Notes: generated from the letters alone by a model not told the origin. A stretch of DNA of 64,000 nt from Rhodospirillaceae bacterium (GCA_018401495.1 JAGYJX010000015.1:62001-126000), one strand, 5' to 3'. Positions 20,551-33,359 are shown, counted from the first letter of the stretch. Numbers and translations: made by a program.

Positions 20551-22066
20551 TGCCCGGAATCCTCGCCCTCGATCTCGTCGCCGCCCGCGACGCGCTGCGC
20601 ACCCGCGAGATCACCAGCGCCGAGCTGACCGCCGCCTACCTCTCCCGGATCGAGGCGACGGCCGATCTGAACGCCTTCATCACCGTCACCGCCGACAAGG
20701 CGATGGCGATGGCGGCGGCATCCGACGAGCGGCTGGCCAAGGGCCAGGGCGGGGCGCTGGAAGGGCTGCCGATCGCGATCAAGGACCTGTTCTGCACCGA
20801 GGGCGTGCTGACCACCGCGGCGTCGCGCATCCTCGACGGCTTCAAGCCGACCTACGAGTCGACGGTCACCGCCAATCTCTGGCGCGCCGGCGCGGTCATG
20901 CTCGGCAAGACCAACATGGACGAGTTCGCGATGGGCTCGTCCAGCGGCACCTCGTACTACGGCCCGGCGGTCAACCCGTGGCGCGGCGCCCAGGACGCCA
21001 GGACCCCGCTGGTCCCCGGGCGCGCTCGTCGGGCGGCTCGGCCGCGGCGGTCGCCGGATGGGCGCGCTCGCCGCCACCGGTACCGACGACACGGCGGCTC
21101 GAGTCCGCCAGCCCGCCAGCCTCACCGGCATCACGTCGGTCTGGAGAGACCGGCTGCGGGCGCTGCTCGCGCTGGGGCATCGTGGCGTTTCGCCGTCGCC
21201 TGGACCAGGCCGGCCCGATGACCCGCACTGGTGCGCGACGCCGCCGTCATGCCGTCGGCGATGGCCGGAGCACGATCCAGGAGGATTCGACGTCCCGCCG
21301 CCGAGCCGCTGCCGACCTCGAAGCGGGGCTGGAGGCCGGCGTGGAAGGGCTGCGGATCCGGCGTGCCGGCGGAGTATCGGGTGCGACGGCATGCCGTCGG
21401 AGGTCGAAGGCGATCTGGAGCACGGGCATCGCCCCCGGCTGCGCGGCCGCCGGCGCCGAGATCGATCGAAGATCTCCCCTTGCGCGCACACCGCTACGCG
21501 CTGCCGACCTACTACATCGTCTGCCCCGGCCGAGGGCGTCGTCGGGCGCAGCGCGCTGCGACGGCGTGCGCTACGGGCTGCAGGTCGAGGGCGAGAACCT
21601 GTATCGGCGATGTACGCCAGCACCCGCGGCGCCGGCCTTGGCGCCACGAGGTCCAGCGCCGCGTGCTGATCGGCACCTACGTGCTGTCGGCCGGCTGCCT
21701 ACGACGCCTACTACCGCAAGGCGCAGCGCGTGCGGGCCCTGATCCGGCGCGATTTCGACCAGGCCTTCGGCGGGGTCGACGCGATCCTGACGCCGACCGC
21801 GCCGTCCGACGCCTTCGCCGTCGGGGCCAACGAGGACGACGGTGAAGATGTACCTGGACGACGTGTTCACTGCAAGTGCCGGCCAGCCTGGCAGGGTTGC
21901 CGGGAATGTCGGTGCCGGCCGGGCTGTCGGCGCGCAGCCTGCCGCTCGGGCTGCAGGTGCTGGGGCGGATGTTCGACGAGCCGATGGTGCTGCGGGTCGG
22001 CCGGGCGATCGGAAGGCGGCGGCGTTCACGGCGCGGCCCGCTCTGTGCTGGAAGGGGTCACAGGCG
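20550..22066 (+). pseudogene. gatA: Asp/Glu-tRNA amidotransferase subunit A, frameshifted
   Basis: The first about 150 codons are clean: [34 protein letters not shown] (catalytic Lys), [20 protein letters not shown]. After NPWRGA the frame breaks repeatedly, but the pieces are all Gat[12 protein letters not shown] (cis-Ser), the TGTD segment with RQPASLTGI (the nucleophile Ser lies in the scrambled stretch), [103 protein letters not shown]. GatA releases ammonia from glutamine for the tRNA-bound amidation. The exact end is unclear because of indels; I end it before the gatB ATG. Confidence 0.82.
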
Positions 22067-23632
22067 ATGGCCGGGCGGGATCGCGCCGCTGCCGTAATCG
22101 CATCGAGGCCGAGACCGGCACGCCTGGGAGAGTGGTGATCGGCCTCGAGGTGCCGCGCCAGGTGATCTCGGGGTCAAGCTGTTCTCCGGCGCCGCCGCCA
22201 GCCTTCGGCGCCGGGCCAGGCTGCAGGTCGGCCTGAGTGGTCGCGGCGATGCCGGGCATGCTGCCGGTGATCGGCCGCGAGATGCGTCGACCCAGGCCAT
22301 TGCGCACCGCGGCCTGGCGCTGGAAGGCGAAGGTCAACCCGGGGTCAGGCGTTTTCGACGACACGCGGGGAACTGCTTCTACGCCGACCTGCCTTGCACA
22401 GGGCTACCAGATCAGCCAGTACACCAGCGGCCGATCGTCGGCGCCGGGGCGTGGGTGCACCTCGACCTGCCCGGCGGCTCGGTCAGAGAGGTCGGCATCG
22501 AGCGCCTGCGTCTGGGCAGGACGCCGGCCAAGTCGCTGCGACCAGCACCCGACCAAGTCCACCACATCGGCCTGAACCACGCTCCGGCGTGGCGGCTGAT
22601 GGAGATCGTCCTCCGGCCGGATCTGCGCTCGCCGGAGGGGAGACCGCCGCGTGCATCAAGCTGCGCTCGGTCCTGCGCCCCATCCCCGGAACCTGCGACG
22701 GCAACTTGCAGGAAGGCTCGATGCGCTGCGAGCGTCCAACGATCGCTCCGGTTGCCGCAAGCCGAGCAGCGAGCGAGCTGCGGCACGCGCTGCGAGGATC
22801 AAGAACGTCAACTCCATCCGCTTCGTCCAGCAGGCCATCGAGTACGAGGCGCGGCGCCCAGATCGAGATCCTGGAGAATGCCGGCGGCGGCGTCGACCGG
22901 GAGACCCCGGCTGTTACGAACGCCAGCCGCGGCGAGACCCGCTCGATGCGCTCCCAAGGAGGAGGCGCGCGACTACCGCTGCTTCCCGATCCCGACCTGC
23001 TGCGCGCTGACGCTCGACCCGGCGCGGATCGCCGCCAGGAGTTGAAGGCGGCGCTGCCGGAACTTCCGGACGTCAGAAGGCGCGGTTCAAATGCGCTGAC
23101 TTGCGGCCTGTCGCTGTTGCGACGCATCGAGGCCTGATCGAGGAGCGCGCCACCGCCGGCAGGTACGAGGTCGTGGTCAGAGGCGGTGGCGCCAGGGCGC
23201 GACCCCAAGATCCGCCGCCAACTGGACGATCAGCCCCGAAGGCTGTTCGGGGCCCGCCAACAAGGCCGGCCCCTCGGCCTGGCCGACAGCCCGGTTTCAG
23301 CCGAGGCGCTGGGCGGGCTGATCGACCTGATCGGCGACGGCACGATCTCGGCCGGATCGCCAAGGACGTGTTCGCCGAGATGTTCGCCACCGGCAAGACG
23401 CGGCCGCGATCGTCGAGGAGAAGGGCCTGCGCCAGTCTCCGATTCCGGCGAGATCGGGCGATCGTCGACGCCGTGCTGGCCGAGAACCAGGACAAGGTCG
23501 CGCGAGTACCGGTCCGGCAAGGACAAGCTGTTCAGGCTTCTTCGTCGGCCCAGACCATGAAGGCGGTCGGGCGGCAGGCAGACCCCGGGATGGTCCGGCG
23601 ACCTGCTGAAGGCCAGGCTGGCCTGGGAGTGA
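22067..23632 (+). pseudogene. gatB: Asp/Glu-tRNA amidotransferase subunit B, frameshifted
   Basis: GatB pieces in several frames: [13 protein letters not shown] (normally GLEVHAQVIS), YQISQYT, WVHLDLPGGSVREVGIERL, LMEIVLRPDLRSPE, GTCDGNLQEGSMRC, IKNVNSIRFVQQAIEYEARR, SPVSAEALGGLIDLIGDGTI, AKDVFAEMFATGK, RIVDAVLAENQDKV-like VDAVLAENQDKVA, and the C-terminal DLLKARLAWE with TGA at 23630. GatB activates the tRNA-bound acid with ATP and binds the tRNA. ATG 22067 is the likely start. At least ten indels are required. See the finding on the error-dense patch. Confidence 0.82.
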
Positions 23633-23656
23633 CGCCTCGGCAAGGCGGCCCAGGAT

Positions 23657-23950
23657 TTGGACGGCCGCTCGGGTCGCCGGTGCGCCGTGGTCCCGGCTCG
23701 CCCGCGCTGGCGCGCGTTCGTCCGGGATGACGGCGGCACCGGGGAGAAGGGGCGGCTCGCTGCCCGCTGTGACGGCGACCTCAAGCCGCGCGCCATCGTC
23801 GTCATCGCCGTGCCGGAAGCGCAGGCCTGCCTGGAGGCCGGGCCACGGCCGCCGGCGCGGTGACGCTGGCGCCCGACGCGCGTGCGTGCCCGGCCCTGAC
23901 CTGCCGGGTCGAGACCTGGCCGGCGCGGTGCGGTGGTCTGGCGTCCGATC
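23657..23950 (+). pseudogene. Unidentified coding remnant between gatB and the cupredoxin gene
   Basis: The 342 nt between gatB and the next recognisable gene are not empty. One plus-strand frame starting at the gatB stop reads KAAQDLDGRSGRRCAVVPAR and RAIVVIAVPEAQACLEAG with very GC-rich third codon positions, and after a shift near 23850 a second frame continues AGAVTLAPDARACPALTC. This looks like one cysteine-containing reading frame broken by an indel. I do not recognise the product, and the start (TTG 23657 or upstream) and end are guesses. Confidence 0.3.
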
Positions 23951-23974
23951 GGGACGTTCCGGGGGAACGGGATC

Positions 23975-24310
23975 ATGCGCACCAGTCGGTTCGCGCGGCC
24001 TCGAAGCCGCGCGTGGTGATGGTTGCCGCCTGCGGGCGGCGCTTTCGCGGGCGAGGAACCGCGTGGATGCCAGTCGGACCGGGCGTTCGAGCCGGCAAGC
24101 GGCGGTGAAGGCCCCGGGGACAGGCTGACCTTCGTCAACAGCGACCTGTACGACCACGGCGTCTACTCGGACTCGCCGGGCAACGTCTTCAACCTCGGCA
24201 TCCAGGCGCCCAGGCCAGACCAACGGGGTGACCCTGGCCGCGCCGGGCACCAGATCGAGGTGCGCTGCCGGATCCATCCGAAGATGAAGCTGGTCGTGAC
24301 CGTCGAGTAG
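23975..24310 (+). pseudogene. Small secreted cupredoxin-like protein, frameshifted
   Basis: Start MRTSRFA at 23975 with a hydrophobic VVMVAACG-type signal peptide, then PGDRLTFVNSDLYDHGVYSD, GNVFNLGIQAP and the C-terminal IEVRCRIHPKMKLVVTVE. The His in YDHGVYS and the Cys-x-x-His-x-x-Met order of CRIHPKM match a type 1 copper site, as in plastocyanin-like 'methylamine utilization' cupredoxins. At least three indels interrupt it. It ends 21 nt before the hybrid kinase gene and could be its periplasmic partner, which is inference from position only. Confidence 0.62.
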
Positions 24311-24331
24311 CGGCGGGGCTGGGCTCGCGGC

Positions 24332-26556
<2,225 letters not shown>

Positions 26557-26560
<4 letters not shown>

Positions 26561-26979
26561 CCATGGACCCCGATCGCCCCGCCGTCCCGCAACCGCTCCC
26601 GACCTACGCCGGGCTGCGCGTCCTGCTGGCCGAGGACGAGCCGATGGCGACCAAGCTCGCCCAGGGGGCGCTGAAGGTCATGGGGATCACCGACATCGTG
26701 GCGGTGCGCGACGGCGAGCAGGCGCTGGCGGTGCTGGAGCACGAGCAGGGGCAGTTCCAGCTCATCGTGTCGGACTGGAACATGCCGAACATGTCCGGCC
26801 TCGACTTCCTGAAGGCGGTGCGGCGGCGGTTCCCGCACATGAAGTTCGTGATGCTGACCGGCAAGGCCACCCAGGAGTTCGTGGTGTCCGCCAGGCAGCA
26901 CGGCGTCGACGCCTATGTCGTGAAGCCGTTCAGCCCCAACCAGCTGCGCCGCAAGATCGAGGCGCTGTTCACGCTGTGA
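26557..26979 (+). CDS. Single-domain (CheY-like) response regulator
   Basis: 140 residues from ATG 26557, whose ATGA overlaps the stop of the hybrid kinase; ATG 26563 is equally possible. It is a receiver only: acidic pair in [17 protein letters not shown], phospho-acceptor Asp in [17 protein letters not shown], Thr in VMLTGKA and Lys in [11 protein letters not shown]. The WNMP context is frequent in CheY-type regulators. It is the likely acceptor of phosphate from the upstream kinase's HPt domain. Its target is unknown. Confidence 0.9.
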
Positions 26980-27470
26980 CCGAGGCGCGGGCGGAGATCT
27001 GGACGGTCGGGCATTCGAGCCACCCGCTCCAACGCTTTCTCGAGCTGCTGGCGGCGGCTGGGGTGACGGCGGTCGCCGACGTGCGGTCGGCGCCGTACTC
27101 GCGCCGCTTCCGGCACTTCAACCGCGAGACGCTGCGCGCCGCGCTGGCCGAGGGCGGCATCGCCTATGTCTGGCTCGGCGACGCGCTGGGCGGCAGGCGT
27201 GGCGAGGCGGCGGGGCCGGCGCCCGCAGCGGTGGCCGCGGCGCTCGACCGGCTGGCCGACGGCGCCGGCCGCTACCGGGTCGCCCTGATGTGCGCCGAGG
27301 CCGGCCCGGCGCGCTGCCACCGCGCCCGGCTGGTGGCGCCGCTGCTGGTGGACCGGGGCCACCCGGTCCGGCACCTGCTGGCGGACGGGTCGCTGGAGGA
27401 GCATGACTCGGTCGCGGCGCGGATCGCCCTCCTTGACGGAATCGACTCACGGCAAGAAAGACTAATTTAA
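26976..27470 (+). CDS. DUF488 family protein
   Basis: 164 residues from GTG 26976, which overlaps the previous stop (GTGA). DUF488 hallmarks are IWTVGHSSHPLQRFLELL at the start, VADVRSAPYSRRFRHFNRE, YVWLGDALGGRR and the cysteine motif LMCAEAGPARCHRARL. The function of the family is unsettled; the conserved Cys/His cluster suggests metal or nucleic-acid binding. It closes the operon with the hybrid kinase and the single-domain regulator. The last codons (ERLI) run into an unusually AT-rich 40-nt spacer. Confidence 0.88.
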   Translation: MTEARAEIWTVGHSSHPLQRFLELLAAAGVTAVADVRSAPYSRRFRHFNRETLRAALAEGGIAYVWLGDALGGRRGEAAGPAPAAVAAALDRLADGAGRYRVALMCAEAGPARCHRARLVAPLLVDRGHPVRHLLADGSLEEHDSVAARIALLDGIDSRQERLI

Positions 27471-27505
27471 CTTATTAATCAGTGTATTAAGTAAATATTC
27501 TAAGG

Positions 27506-28204
27506 TTATGTGTGAGCCGGCGGCGGCGAGCGCGTCTCGTCCTCCAGCCCCGCCAGGAAGTCGTGGACGATGCGGATCCGGCGCTCGGCGAGCGCCCGGC
27601 CGGCGGCGGTGTTCATGCGCGCCGGCAGCTTGACGATCTTCTCCATCAGGTGGTCGCTCGACCACGCCGCCTCGTCGACCGGGCGGTGCCGCGCCGCCGG
27701 ATCGGTCGGGTGGAACAGCGGCCGGCCGAGCTCGGCGCCGACGGCGATGGTGCGGGCCAGGCCGATGGCGCCGACCGCGTCCAGGCGGTCGGCGTCCTGC
27801 AGGATCTCGGCCTCCAGGGTCTCGGGCGGGATGCCGGCGGAATAGCTGTGCGCGGCGATGGCGTGGGCCACCGCCTCCAGCCGATCGGCCGGAAAGCCGA
27901 TGCCGCGCAACAGCCCGGTCGCCCGGTCCGCCGCCATCCGCGACGCCCGGGGGCGATCGGGCGAGTCCTTCGCGACCGCCACGCAGTCGTGCAGGTAGGC
28001 GGCCGCCAGCACCACCAGCGCGTCGGCCCGGCCCCGGTGCTCGGGGTCGGCGAGGATGATCCGGGCGTTCGCCCAGACCCGGTCCAGATGATGGACGTCG
28101 TGGGCGGAGTCCGCCGCCGGGTCGTCGGCGACCAGGGCGCGCAGCCGGGCGAGCCAATCGGTGTCCGTTGGTGACAAAAGCACGCCCTCCGATCTCGACC
28201 GCAT
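27506..28204 (-). CDS. HD-domain phosphohydrolase
   Basis: 232 residues. HD-superfamily metal ligands are visible: His in AHDVHHLDRVW, the His-Asp pair in AAAYLHDCVAV, and Asp in LQDADRLDAVGAIG. The arrangement resembles YedJ-type HD proteins that hydrolyse nucleotides or phosphate esters. ATG 28204 is followed by a normal start region. It converges on the DUF488 gene across a 35-nt AT-rich spacer and diverges from the 2-hydroxyacid dehydrogenase operon. The physiological substrate is unknown. Confidence 0.85.
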   Translation of the reverse strand: MRSRSEGVLLSPTDTDWLARLRALVADDPAADSAHDVHHLDRVWANARIILADPEHRGRADALVVLAAAYLHDCVAVAKDSPDRPRASRMAADRATGLLRGIGFPADRLEAVAHAIAAHSYSAGIPPETLEAEILQDADRLDAVGAIGLARTIAVGAELGRPLFHPTDPAARHRPVDEAAWSSDHLMEKIVKLPARMNTAAGRALAERRIRIVHDFLAGLEDETRSPPPAHT

Positions 28205-28290
28205 GACAAACCGCCCCTGCGCCCGCTAGCATTCCGACCCCCGCGGCCCGGATCAAGAGGCCGCCGTCCTGTCACCGAGTTGCAGCAGCC

Positions 28291-29256
28291 ATGACTGTCC
28301 GGATCCTCTACTTTGTCCCCGCCGATGCCAACCTGCGCGCGCTGATCGCGTCGGAGCTGCCCGAAGGCTACGAGGTCGTGTACCTCCAGGGCGACGGGGA
28401 GGCGGAGGTCCGCGCCGCGCTCGCCGACGCCGAGGTCGTCATGGTCGGCGCCAAGCGGCTCGAGGAATGGCAGGTCGAGGCGGCGCCGAGGCTGCGGCTG
28501 GTGCTGCACCAGGGGGTCGGCTACCACGATACCGTGGCGACCACGGCGCTGCGCGATCGCCAGATTCCGCTGGCCATCACCCCCGGCGGCACGCCGGAGG
28601 GCGTGGCCGAGCACGCCATCATGATGATGCTCGCCGCCGGGCGCCGGCTGGCCTGGCAGGACGCCGAACTGCGGCAGGGCCGCTGGCACTCCAACACGGT
28701 GCGGGCCGAGGCCCGCGGTCTCGGCGGTGCCCGGGTCGGCATCATCGGCCTCGGGCGGATCGGCAAGCAGGTCGCCAAGCGACTGGTGCCGTTCGAGACC
28801 CAGGTCGTCTACCACGACATCGTCGACATCGATCCGGCGGTCGAGCACGCGCTGCGGGTCGAGCGGCTGCCGTTCGACGAACTGCTCGCCACCTCCGACT
28901 TCGTGACCTTGCACGTCCCGCTGACCGACCAGACCCGGCACATGATCGACGCCGCGGCGATCGCCGCGATGAAGGACGGAGCGATCCTGATCAACTGCGC
29001 GCGCGGCCCGGTGGTGTCGGAGCCGGCGCTGCTCGACGGGCTGGCCTCGGGCAAGCTCGGGGGCGCCGGGCTGGACGTGTTCGAGATCGAGCCGGTGGTC
29101 GGCCCGTCGCCGTTCGCCGGTTTCCGCAACGTCGTGCTGACGCCGCACAACGCGCCCGGCACCCGCGACATCATGCACCGCAAGTTCCGCCAGATGTTCG
29201 CCAACGCCGACCGGTTCTTCCGCGGCGAGGCGCTCGAGGACAAGATCGACCTGTGA
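28291..29256 (+). CDS. D-isomer-specific 2-hydroxyacid dehydrogenase
   Basis: 321 residues. It has the NAD-binding Rossmann motif VGIIGLGRIGKQVAKRL (about 151-167), the domain signature TSDFVTLHVPLTDQTRHMI, catalytic Arg in INCARGPVV, Glu in LDVFEIEPV and His in LTPHNAPG. The family reduces 2-keto acids or oxidises D-2-hydroxy acids with NAD(P); the substrate cannot be read. The next gene starts 13 nt downstream, so it leads an operon with two amidases and an acyl-CoA dehydrogenase, which suggests breakdown of an amide or lactam-derived acid. Confidence 0.9.
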   Translation: MTVRILYFVPADANLRALIASELPEGYEVVYLQGDGEAEVRAALADAEVVMVGAKRLEEWQVEAAPRLRLVLHQGVGYHDTVATTALRDRQIPLAITPGGTPEGVAEHAIMMMLAAGRRLAWQDAELRQGRWHSNTVRAEARGLGGARVGIIGLGRIGKQVAKRLVPFETQVVYHDIVDIDPAVEHALRVERLPFDELLATSDFVTLHVPLTDQTRHMIDAAAIAAMKDGAILINCARGPVVSEPALLDGLASGKLGGAGLDVFEIEPVVGPSPFAGFRNVVLTPHNAPGTRDIMHRKFRQMFANADRFFRGEALEDKIDL

Positions 29257-29269
29257 CCGGAGGGGGCCG

Positions 29270-30697
29270 ATGGCCGCGTTCAGCGACTACGCCGACCACG
29301 ACGGCCTCGGCCTCGCCCGTCTGATCGCGGACCGCGAGGTCACCCCGGAGGAGGTGCTGGAGGCGGCGCTCGACCGGGCCGATGCCGTCAACCCGACGAT
29401 CAACGCCATCGTCCACCGCATGGACGCCGAGGCGCGCGGCCGGGTGGCGGCCGACCTGGCGCGGGGACCGTTCGCCGGCGTGCCCTTCCTGGTCAAGGAT
29501 CTGGGCGTCGGCGTCGAGGGGGCGCCGCTCGGCAACGGGTCGCGGCTCTGGGACGGCTACGTGTCGCCGGCCGACTTCACCTACACCCGGCGCTGCCGGG
29601 ATGCCGGTCTGGTGATCGTCGGGAAGACCAACACCCCGGAGCTGGGCATCGCCTGGACCACCGAGCCGGTGGCCTACGGGCCGACCCGCAACCCTTGGGA
29701 TCTGGAGCGTTCGGCCGGCGGGTCGTCGGGTGGTGCCGCGGCGGCGGTGGCGGCCGGCATCGTGCCGATCGCCCACGCCACCGACGGCGGCGGCTCGATC
29801 CGGATTCCGGCGGCGCAGTGCGGGCTGTTCGGCCTGAAGCCGACCCGCGCCCGCAATCCGGCCGGCCCGCTGATCGGCGAGGGATGGTCCGGCCTCGCCA
29901 CCGGCCACGTGGTCAGCCGCAGCGTCCGCGACAGCGCCGCCATGCTCGACGCCACCTCCGGCCCGGCGCCCGGCGACCCCTACGCGGCGCCGCCGCCGGC
30001 GCGGCCGTTCCTGGCGGAGGTCGGCGCCGACCCCGGCCGCCTGCGGGTGGCACTGCACACCACCGGCCTCGACGGCCGTCCGCTCGACCCCGAGAACGCC
30101 CGTGCCGCGACCGAGGCGGCGCGGCTGCTGGGCGACCTCGGGCATGAGGTCGAGGAGGCGATGCCGACGTTGGACATCCCGGCGCTGAGCAAGGCCTTCC
30201 GGGTGATCATCGCCGGCAATCTCTGGAACGTGGTGGCGATGCGCTACGCCGCGCTCGGCCGGCGTCCGGACGGGGAAGGCCTCGAGCGGGCGACCTGGGA
30301 GTGGGCGCAGCAGGGACGCGAGCACACCGCCGCCGACTACGCCGCCGCCCTGACCGCGATCCACGTCGCCGGCCGCACGCTGGGGGCGTTCTTCGAAAGC
30401 TGGGACATCCTGTTGTCGACCACCATGCGCGAGCCGCCGGTGAAGCTGGGCGTGCTCCGCCAGGACGAGCAGGGGTTGGACGAGTATCTCGGCCTGCTGA
30501 TGGACGAGATGCCGGTCACCCCGCTGTTCAACGCCACCGGGTGCCCGGCGATGTCGGTGCCGCTGCACTGGACGGACTCCGGCCTGCCGGTCGGCATCCA
30601 CCTCGGGGCGGCGTTCGGGCGCGAGGATCGGCTGCTCCGGCTCGCCGCGCAGCTCGAGCAGGCCCGGCCCTGGTTCGACCGCCGTCCCCCGCTCTAG
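29270..30697 (+). CDS. Amidase (NylA-like), first of a tandem pair
   Basis: 475 residues, amidase-signature family. Catalytic Lys lies in [11 protein letters not shown], the cis-Ser in [17 protein letters not shown] and the nucleophilic Ser in [16 protein letters not shown]. The sequence after it ([36 protein letters not shown]) is typical of 6-aminohexanoate-cyclic-dimer hydrolase relatives, which open cyclic amides; that substrate is only a family hint. RBS GGAGGGGG lies 3-10 nt before ATG 29270. About two thirds identical in pattern to the next gene, so the pair arose by duplication. Confidence 0.87.
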   Translation: MAAFSDYADHDGLGLARLIADREVTPEEVLEAALDRADAVNPTINAIVHRMDAEARGRVAADLARGPFAGVPFLVKDLGVGVEGAPLGNGSRLWDGYVSPADFTYTRRCRDAGLVIVGKTNTPELGIAWTTEPVAYGPTRNPWDLERSAGGSSGGAAAAVAAGIVPIAHATDGGGSIRIPAAQCGLFGLKPTRARNPAGPLIGEGWSGLATGHVVSRSVRDSAAMLDATSGPAPGDPYAAPPPARPFLAEVGADPGRLRVALHTTGLDGRPLDPENARAATEAARLLGDLGHEVEEAMPTLDIPALSKAFRVIIAGNLWNVVAMRYAALGRRPDGEGLERATWEWAQQGREHTAADYAAALTAIHVAGRTLGAFFESWDILLSTTMREPPVKLGVLRQDEQGLDEYLGLLMDEMPVTPLFNATGCPAMSVPLHWTDSGLPVGIHLGAAFGREDRLLRLAAQLEQARPWFDRRPPL

Positions 30698-30730
30698 GCG
30701 GGCCGCCGCGCAAGCCCGGAGGCTCACGAC

Positions 30731-32161
30731 ATGGGCGGACTCGCCGATGACTACGACCGCCACGACGCGCTCGGGCTCGCCGGCCTGATCCGCGCCGGCG
30801 AGGTTTCGGCCGCCGAGGTGCTCGAGGAGGCGCTGGCGCGCGCCGACGCGCTGAACCCGCGGATCAACGCCATCGTCCGGCGGCTCGACGACCGCGCCCG
30901 CCGGGCGGTCGCGGACGGCGTGCCGGACAGCCCGTTCGCCGGTGTGCCGTTCCTGTTCAAGGATCTCTACGCCTTCGAGGCGGGGGTGCCGGCCGGCAAC
31001 GGCTCGCGCTTCTGGGAGGGGTTCACCGCACCCGTCGACAGCACCTATGTGGCGCGCTGCCGGGCTGCCGGTCTGGTCGCCTTCGGGCGGACGGCGACCT
31101 CCGAGGAGGGCATCAGCATCTCGACGGAATCGCTGGCGACCGGCCCGACCCGCAACCCGTGGGATCTCGGCCGCACCGCCGGCGGCTCGTCGGGCGGCGC
31201 CGCGGCGGCCGTCGCCGCCGGCATCCTGCCGATGGCGCACGCCACCGACGGCGGCGGGTCGATCCGCATCCCGGCCGCCCAGTGCGGGCTGTTCGGCCTG
31301 AAGCCCAGCCGGGGCCGCAACCCTATGGGGCCGTTCGTGGGCGAGGGCTGGGCGGGACTGGCGGCCAGCCATGTGGTCAGCCGCAGTGTGCGCGACAGCG
31401 CCGCCATGCTGGACGCCACCGCCGGACCGGAGGTGGGGGATCCCTACCACGCGCCGGTGCCGGCGCGGCCGTTCCTGGCGGAGGTCGGCGCCGATCCCGG
31501 CCGGCTGCGGGTGGCGCTGCATCTCGACGGGCTGGACGGCCTGCCGCTCGACCCCGAGAACCGGCGCGCCGTCGAAGCCGCCGGCCGGCTGCTCGAAGAC
31601 CTCGGCCACCACGTCGAGGAGGCGCGGCCCGAGATCGACGCCGCGGCGCTGAACCGGGCGATCATGGTGATCGTCGCCGCCAACGCCTGGAACACCCTTG
31701 CCGCACGCTCCGCCGACCTCGGCCGCGAGCCCGACGGCCACGGCTACGAGCGCGCCACCCGCGAGATCGCGGCGGCCGGGCGCACGCTGACGGCGCCCGA
31801 ATACGCCGCCTCGGTGACCGCCTTCCACCGCGCCGGGCGGGCGTTCGGCCGGTTCTTCGAGCGCTACGACGCGCTGGTTTCGACCACACTGCGGCGCCCG
31901 CCGTTCCCGCTCGGCACCCTGCGCCCGGACGAGACCGGCGCCGAGGAGTTCGGCCGGCAATGCCACGCCGAGATGCCGGTCACGCATTTCTTCAACATGA
32001 CCGGCTGCCCGGCGATGTCGGTGCCGCTGCACTGGACGCCCGACGGGTTGCCGGTCGGCGTTCACGTCGGGGCGGCGTATGGTCGCGAGGACACGCTGTT
32101 CCGCCTCGCCGGCCAACTCGAGGCGGCGTGTCCCTGGCGCGACCGGCGACCGAAACCGTGA
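30731..32161 (+). CDS. Amidase (NylA-like), second of a tandem pair
   Basis: 476 residues, same domain plan as its neighbour: Lys in [14 protein letters not shown], cis-Ser in [17 protein letters not shown], nucleophile Ser in [16 protein letters not shown]. The two differ mostly at the oxyanion-side loop (LYAFEAGVP versus LGVGVEGAP) and in the C-terminal third, so the substrates are probably related but distinct. RBS GGAGG precedes ATG 30731. It lies 13 nt before the acyl-CoA dehydrogenase gene. Confidence 0.87.
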   Translation: MGGLADDYDRHDALGLAGLIRAGEVSAAEVLEEALARADALNPRINAIVRRLDDRARRAVADGVPDSPFAGVPFLFKDLYAFEAGVPAGNGSRFWEGFTAPVDSTYVARCRAAGLVAFGRTATSEEGISISTESLATGPTRNPWDLGRTAGGSSGGAAAAVAAGILPMAHATDGGGSIRIPAAQCGLFGLKPSRGRNPMGPFVGEGWAGLAASHVVSRSVRDSAAMLDATAGPEVGDPYHAPVPARPFLAEVGADPGRLRVALHLDGLDGLPLDPENRRAVEAAGRLLEDLGHHVEEARPEIDAAALNRAIMVIVAANAWNTLAARSADLGREPDGHGYERATREIAAAGRTLTAPEYAASVTAFHRAGRAFGRFFERYDALVSTTLRRPPFPLGTLRPDETGAEEFGRQCHAEMPVTHFFNMTGCPAMSVPLHWTPDGLPVGVHVGAAYGREDTLFRLAGQLEAACPWRDRRPKP

Positions 32162-32174
32162 GGAAGGCCCAAGC

Positions 32175-33347
32175 ATGACCGGCGCATCCCTGCTGACCGA
32201 CGACCAGCGATCCGTGGTGGAGGCCGTCGGCCGCGTCGTCGACCGGTTCGACGACGGCTACTGGCGGACCGCCGACGAGACCGCCCGGTTTCCGGTGGAG
32301 TTCTCGCGCGCCATGGCCGAGGGCGGCTGGCTGGGCATCGCCATGCCGGAATCGGTCGGCGGCGCCGGCCTCGGGCTGACCGAGGCGGCGCTGATGATGG
32401 AGCGGGTGGCGAACTCGCCGGGCGCCATGGCGGCGGCATCGTCGATCCACATCAACATCTTCGGCCTGCACCCGGTCGTAGTGTTCGGCACCGAGGAACA
32501 GCGCCAGCGGTTCCTGCCGCCGCTGATCCGCGGCGAGGAACGCGGCTGCTTCGGCGTGACCGAACCCGACGCCGGTCTCGACACCGGGCGGCTGAAGACC
32601 ATGGCGGTGCGCGACGGCGACATCTACCGGATCAGCGGCCGCAAGATCTGGACCTCGACCGCCCAGGAGGCCGACCGGGTGCTGATCATCGCCCGCACCG
32701 CCGCGGTCGAGGCGACCCCGAAGCCGACCGACGGCCTGACCCTGTTCTACGCGCCGCTCGACCGCTCCAAGGTCGAGATCCGGGCGATCCACAAGATGGG
32801 CCGGCACGCCGTCGATTCGAACATGCTGTTCATCGACGGGCTGGAGGTCTCGGTCGAGGACCGCATCGGCGAGGAGGGGCAGGGCTTCCGCTGCCTGCTG
32901 CACGGGTTGAACCCCGAGCGCATCCTGATCGCCGCCGAGGCGGTTGGCGTCGGCCGCCAGGCGCTGTCGCGGGCCGTCGCCTACGCCAAGGAGCGCGTGG
33001 TGTTCGGTCGCCCGATCGGCCAGAACCAGGGCATCCAGCACCCGCTCGCCGAGAACTGGATGGAACTGGAGGCGGCGTGGCTGATGGTGCTGCGCGCCGC
33101 CGCCCTCTACGACGCCGGCGAGCCGTGCGGGGCCGAGGCGAACGCCGCCAAGTACCTGGCAGCCGAGGCGGCGTTCCGGGCCTGCGAGCGCGCCGTCATG
33201 ACGCTCGGCGGCATGGGCTACGCCGCCGAGTACGGGGTCGAGCGCCTGTTGCGCGAGGTGCTGATCACCCGGATCGCGCCGGTGTCGCCGGAACTGATCA
33301 AGTGCTTCATCGCCGAGCGCGTGCTGGGCCTGCCGAAAAGCTACTGA
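32175..33347 (+). CDS. Acyl-CoA dehydrogenase
   Basis: 390 residues from ATG 32175 with RBS GAGGAAGG; the frame is open upstream to 32079, but that part overlaps the amidase. Family motifs: RGEERGCFGVTEPDAGLDT (FAD-binding middle domain), KIWTSTAQEADRVLIIARTA, and the C-terminal AVAYAKERVVFGRPIGQNQG and AVMTLGGMGYAAEYGVERL. It oxidises an acyl-CoA to the enoyl-CoA with FAD, passing electrons to ETF. Last gene of the 28.3-33.3 kb operon. The chain-length or branched preference cannot be told. Confidence 0.9.
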   Translation: MTGASLLTDDQRSVVEAVGRVVDRFDDGYWRTADETARFPVEFSRAMAEGGWLGIAMPESVGGAGLGLTEAALMMERVANSPGAMAAASSIHINIFGLHPVVVFGTEEQRQRFLPPLIRGEERGCFGVTEPDAGLDTGRLKTMAVRDGDIYRISGRKIWTSTAQEADRVLIIARTAAVEATPKPTDGLTLFYAPLDRSKVEIRAIHKMGRHAVDSNMLFIDGLEVSVEDRIGEEGQGFRCLLHGLNPERILIAAEAVGVGRQALSRAVAYAKERVVFGRPIGQNQGIQHPLAENWMELEAAWLMVLRAAALYDAGEPCGAEANAAKYLAAEAAFRACERAVMTLGGMGYAAEYGVERLLREVLITRIAPVSPELIKCFIAERVLGLPKSY

Positions 33348-33359
33348 GAGGGCATTGCT

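Noticed and set aside
27459..27511. Insertion sequence end or attachment site in the AT-rich spacer
   Set aside because: No terminal inverted repeats, target duplication or recombinase gene nearby.
29171..32176. Minus-strand open frame of about 1000 codons opposite the two amidases
   Set aside because: Internal repeats only mirror the duplicated amidase genes; no independent start signal or domain.
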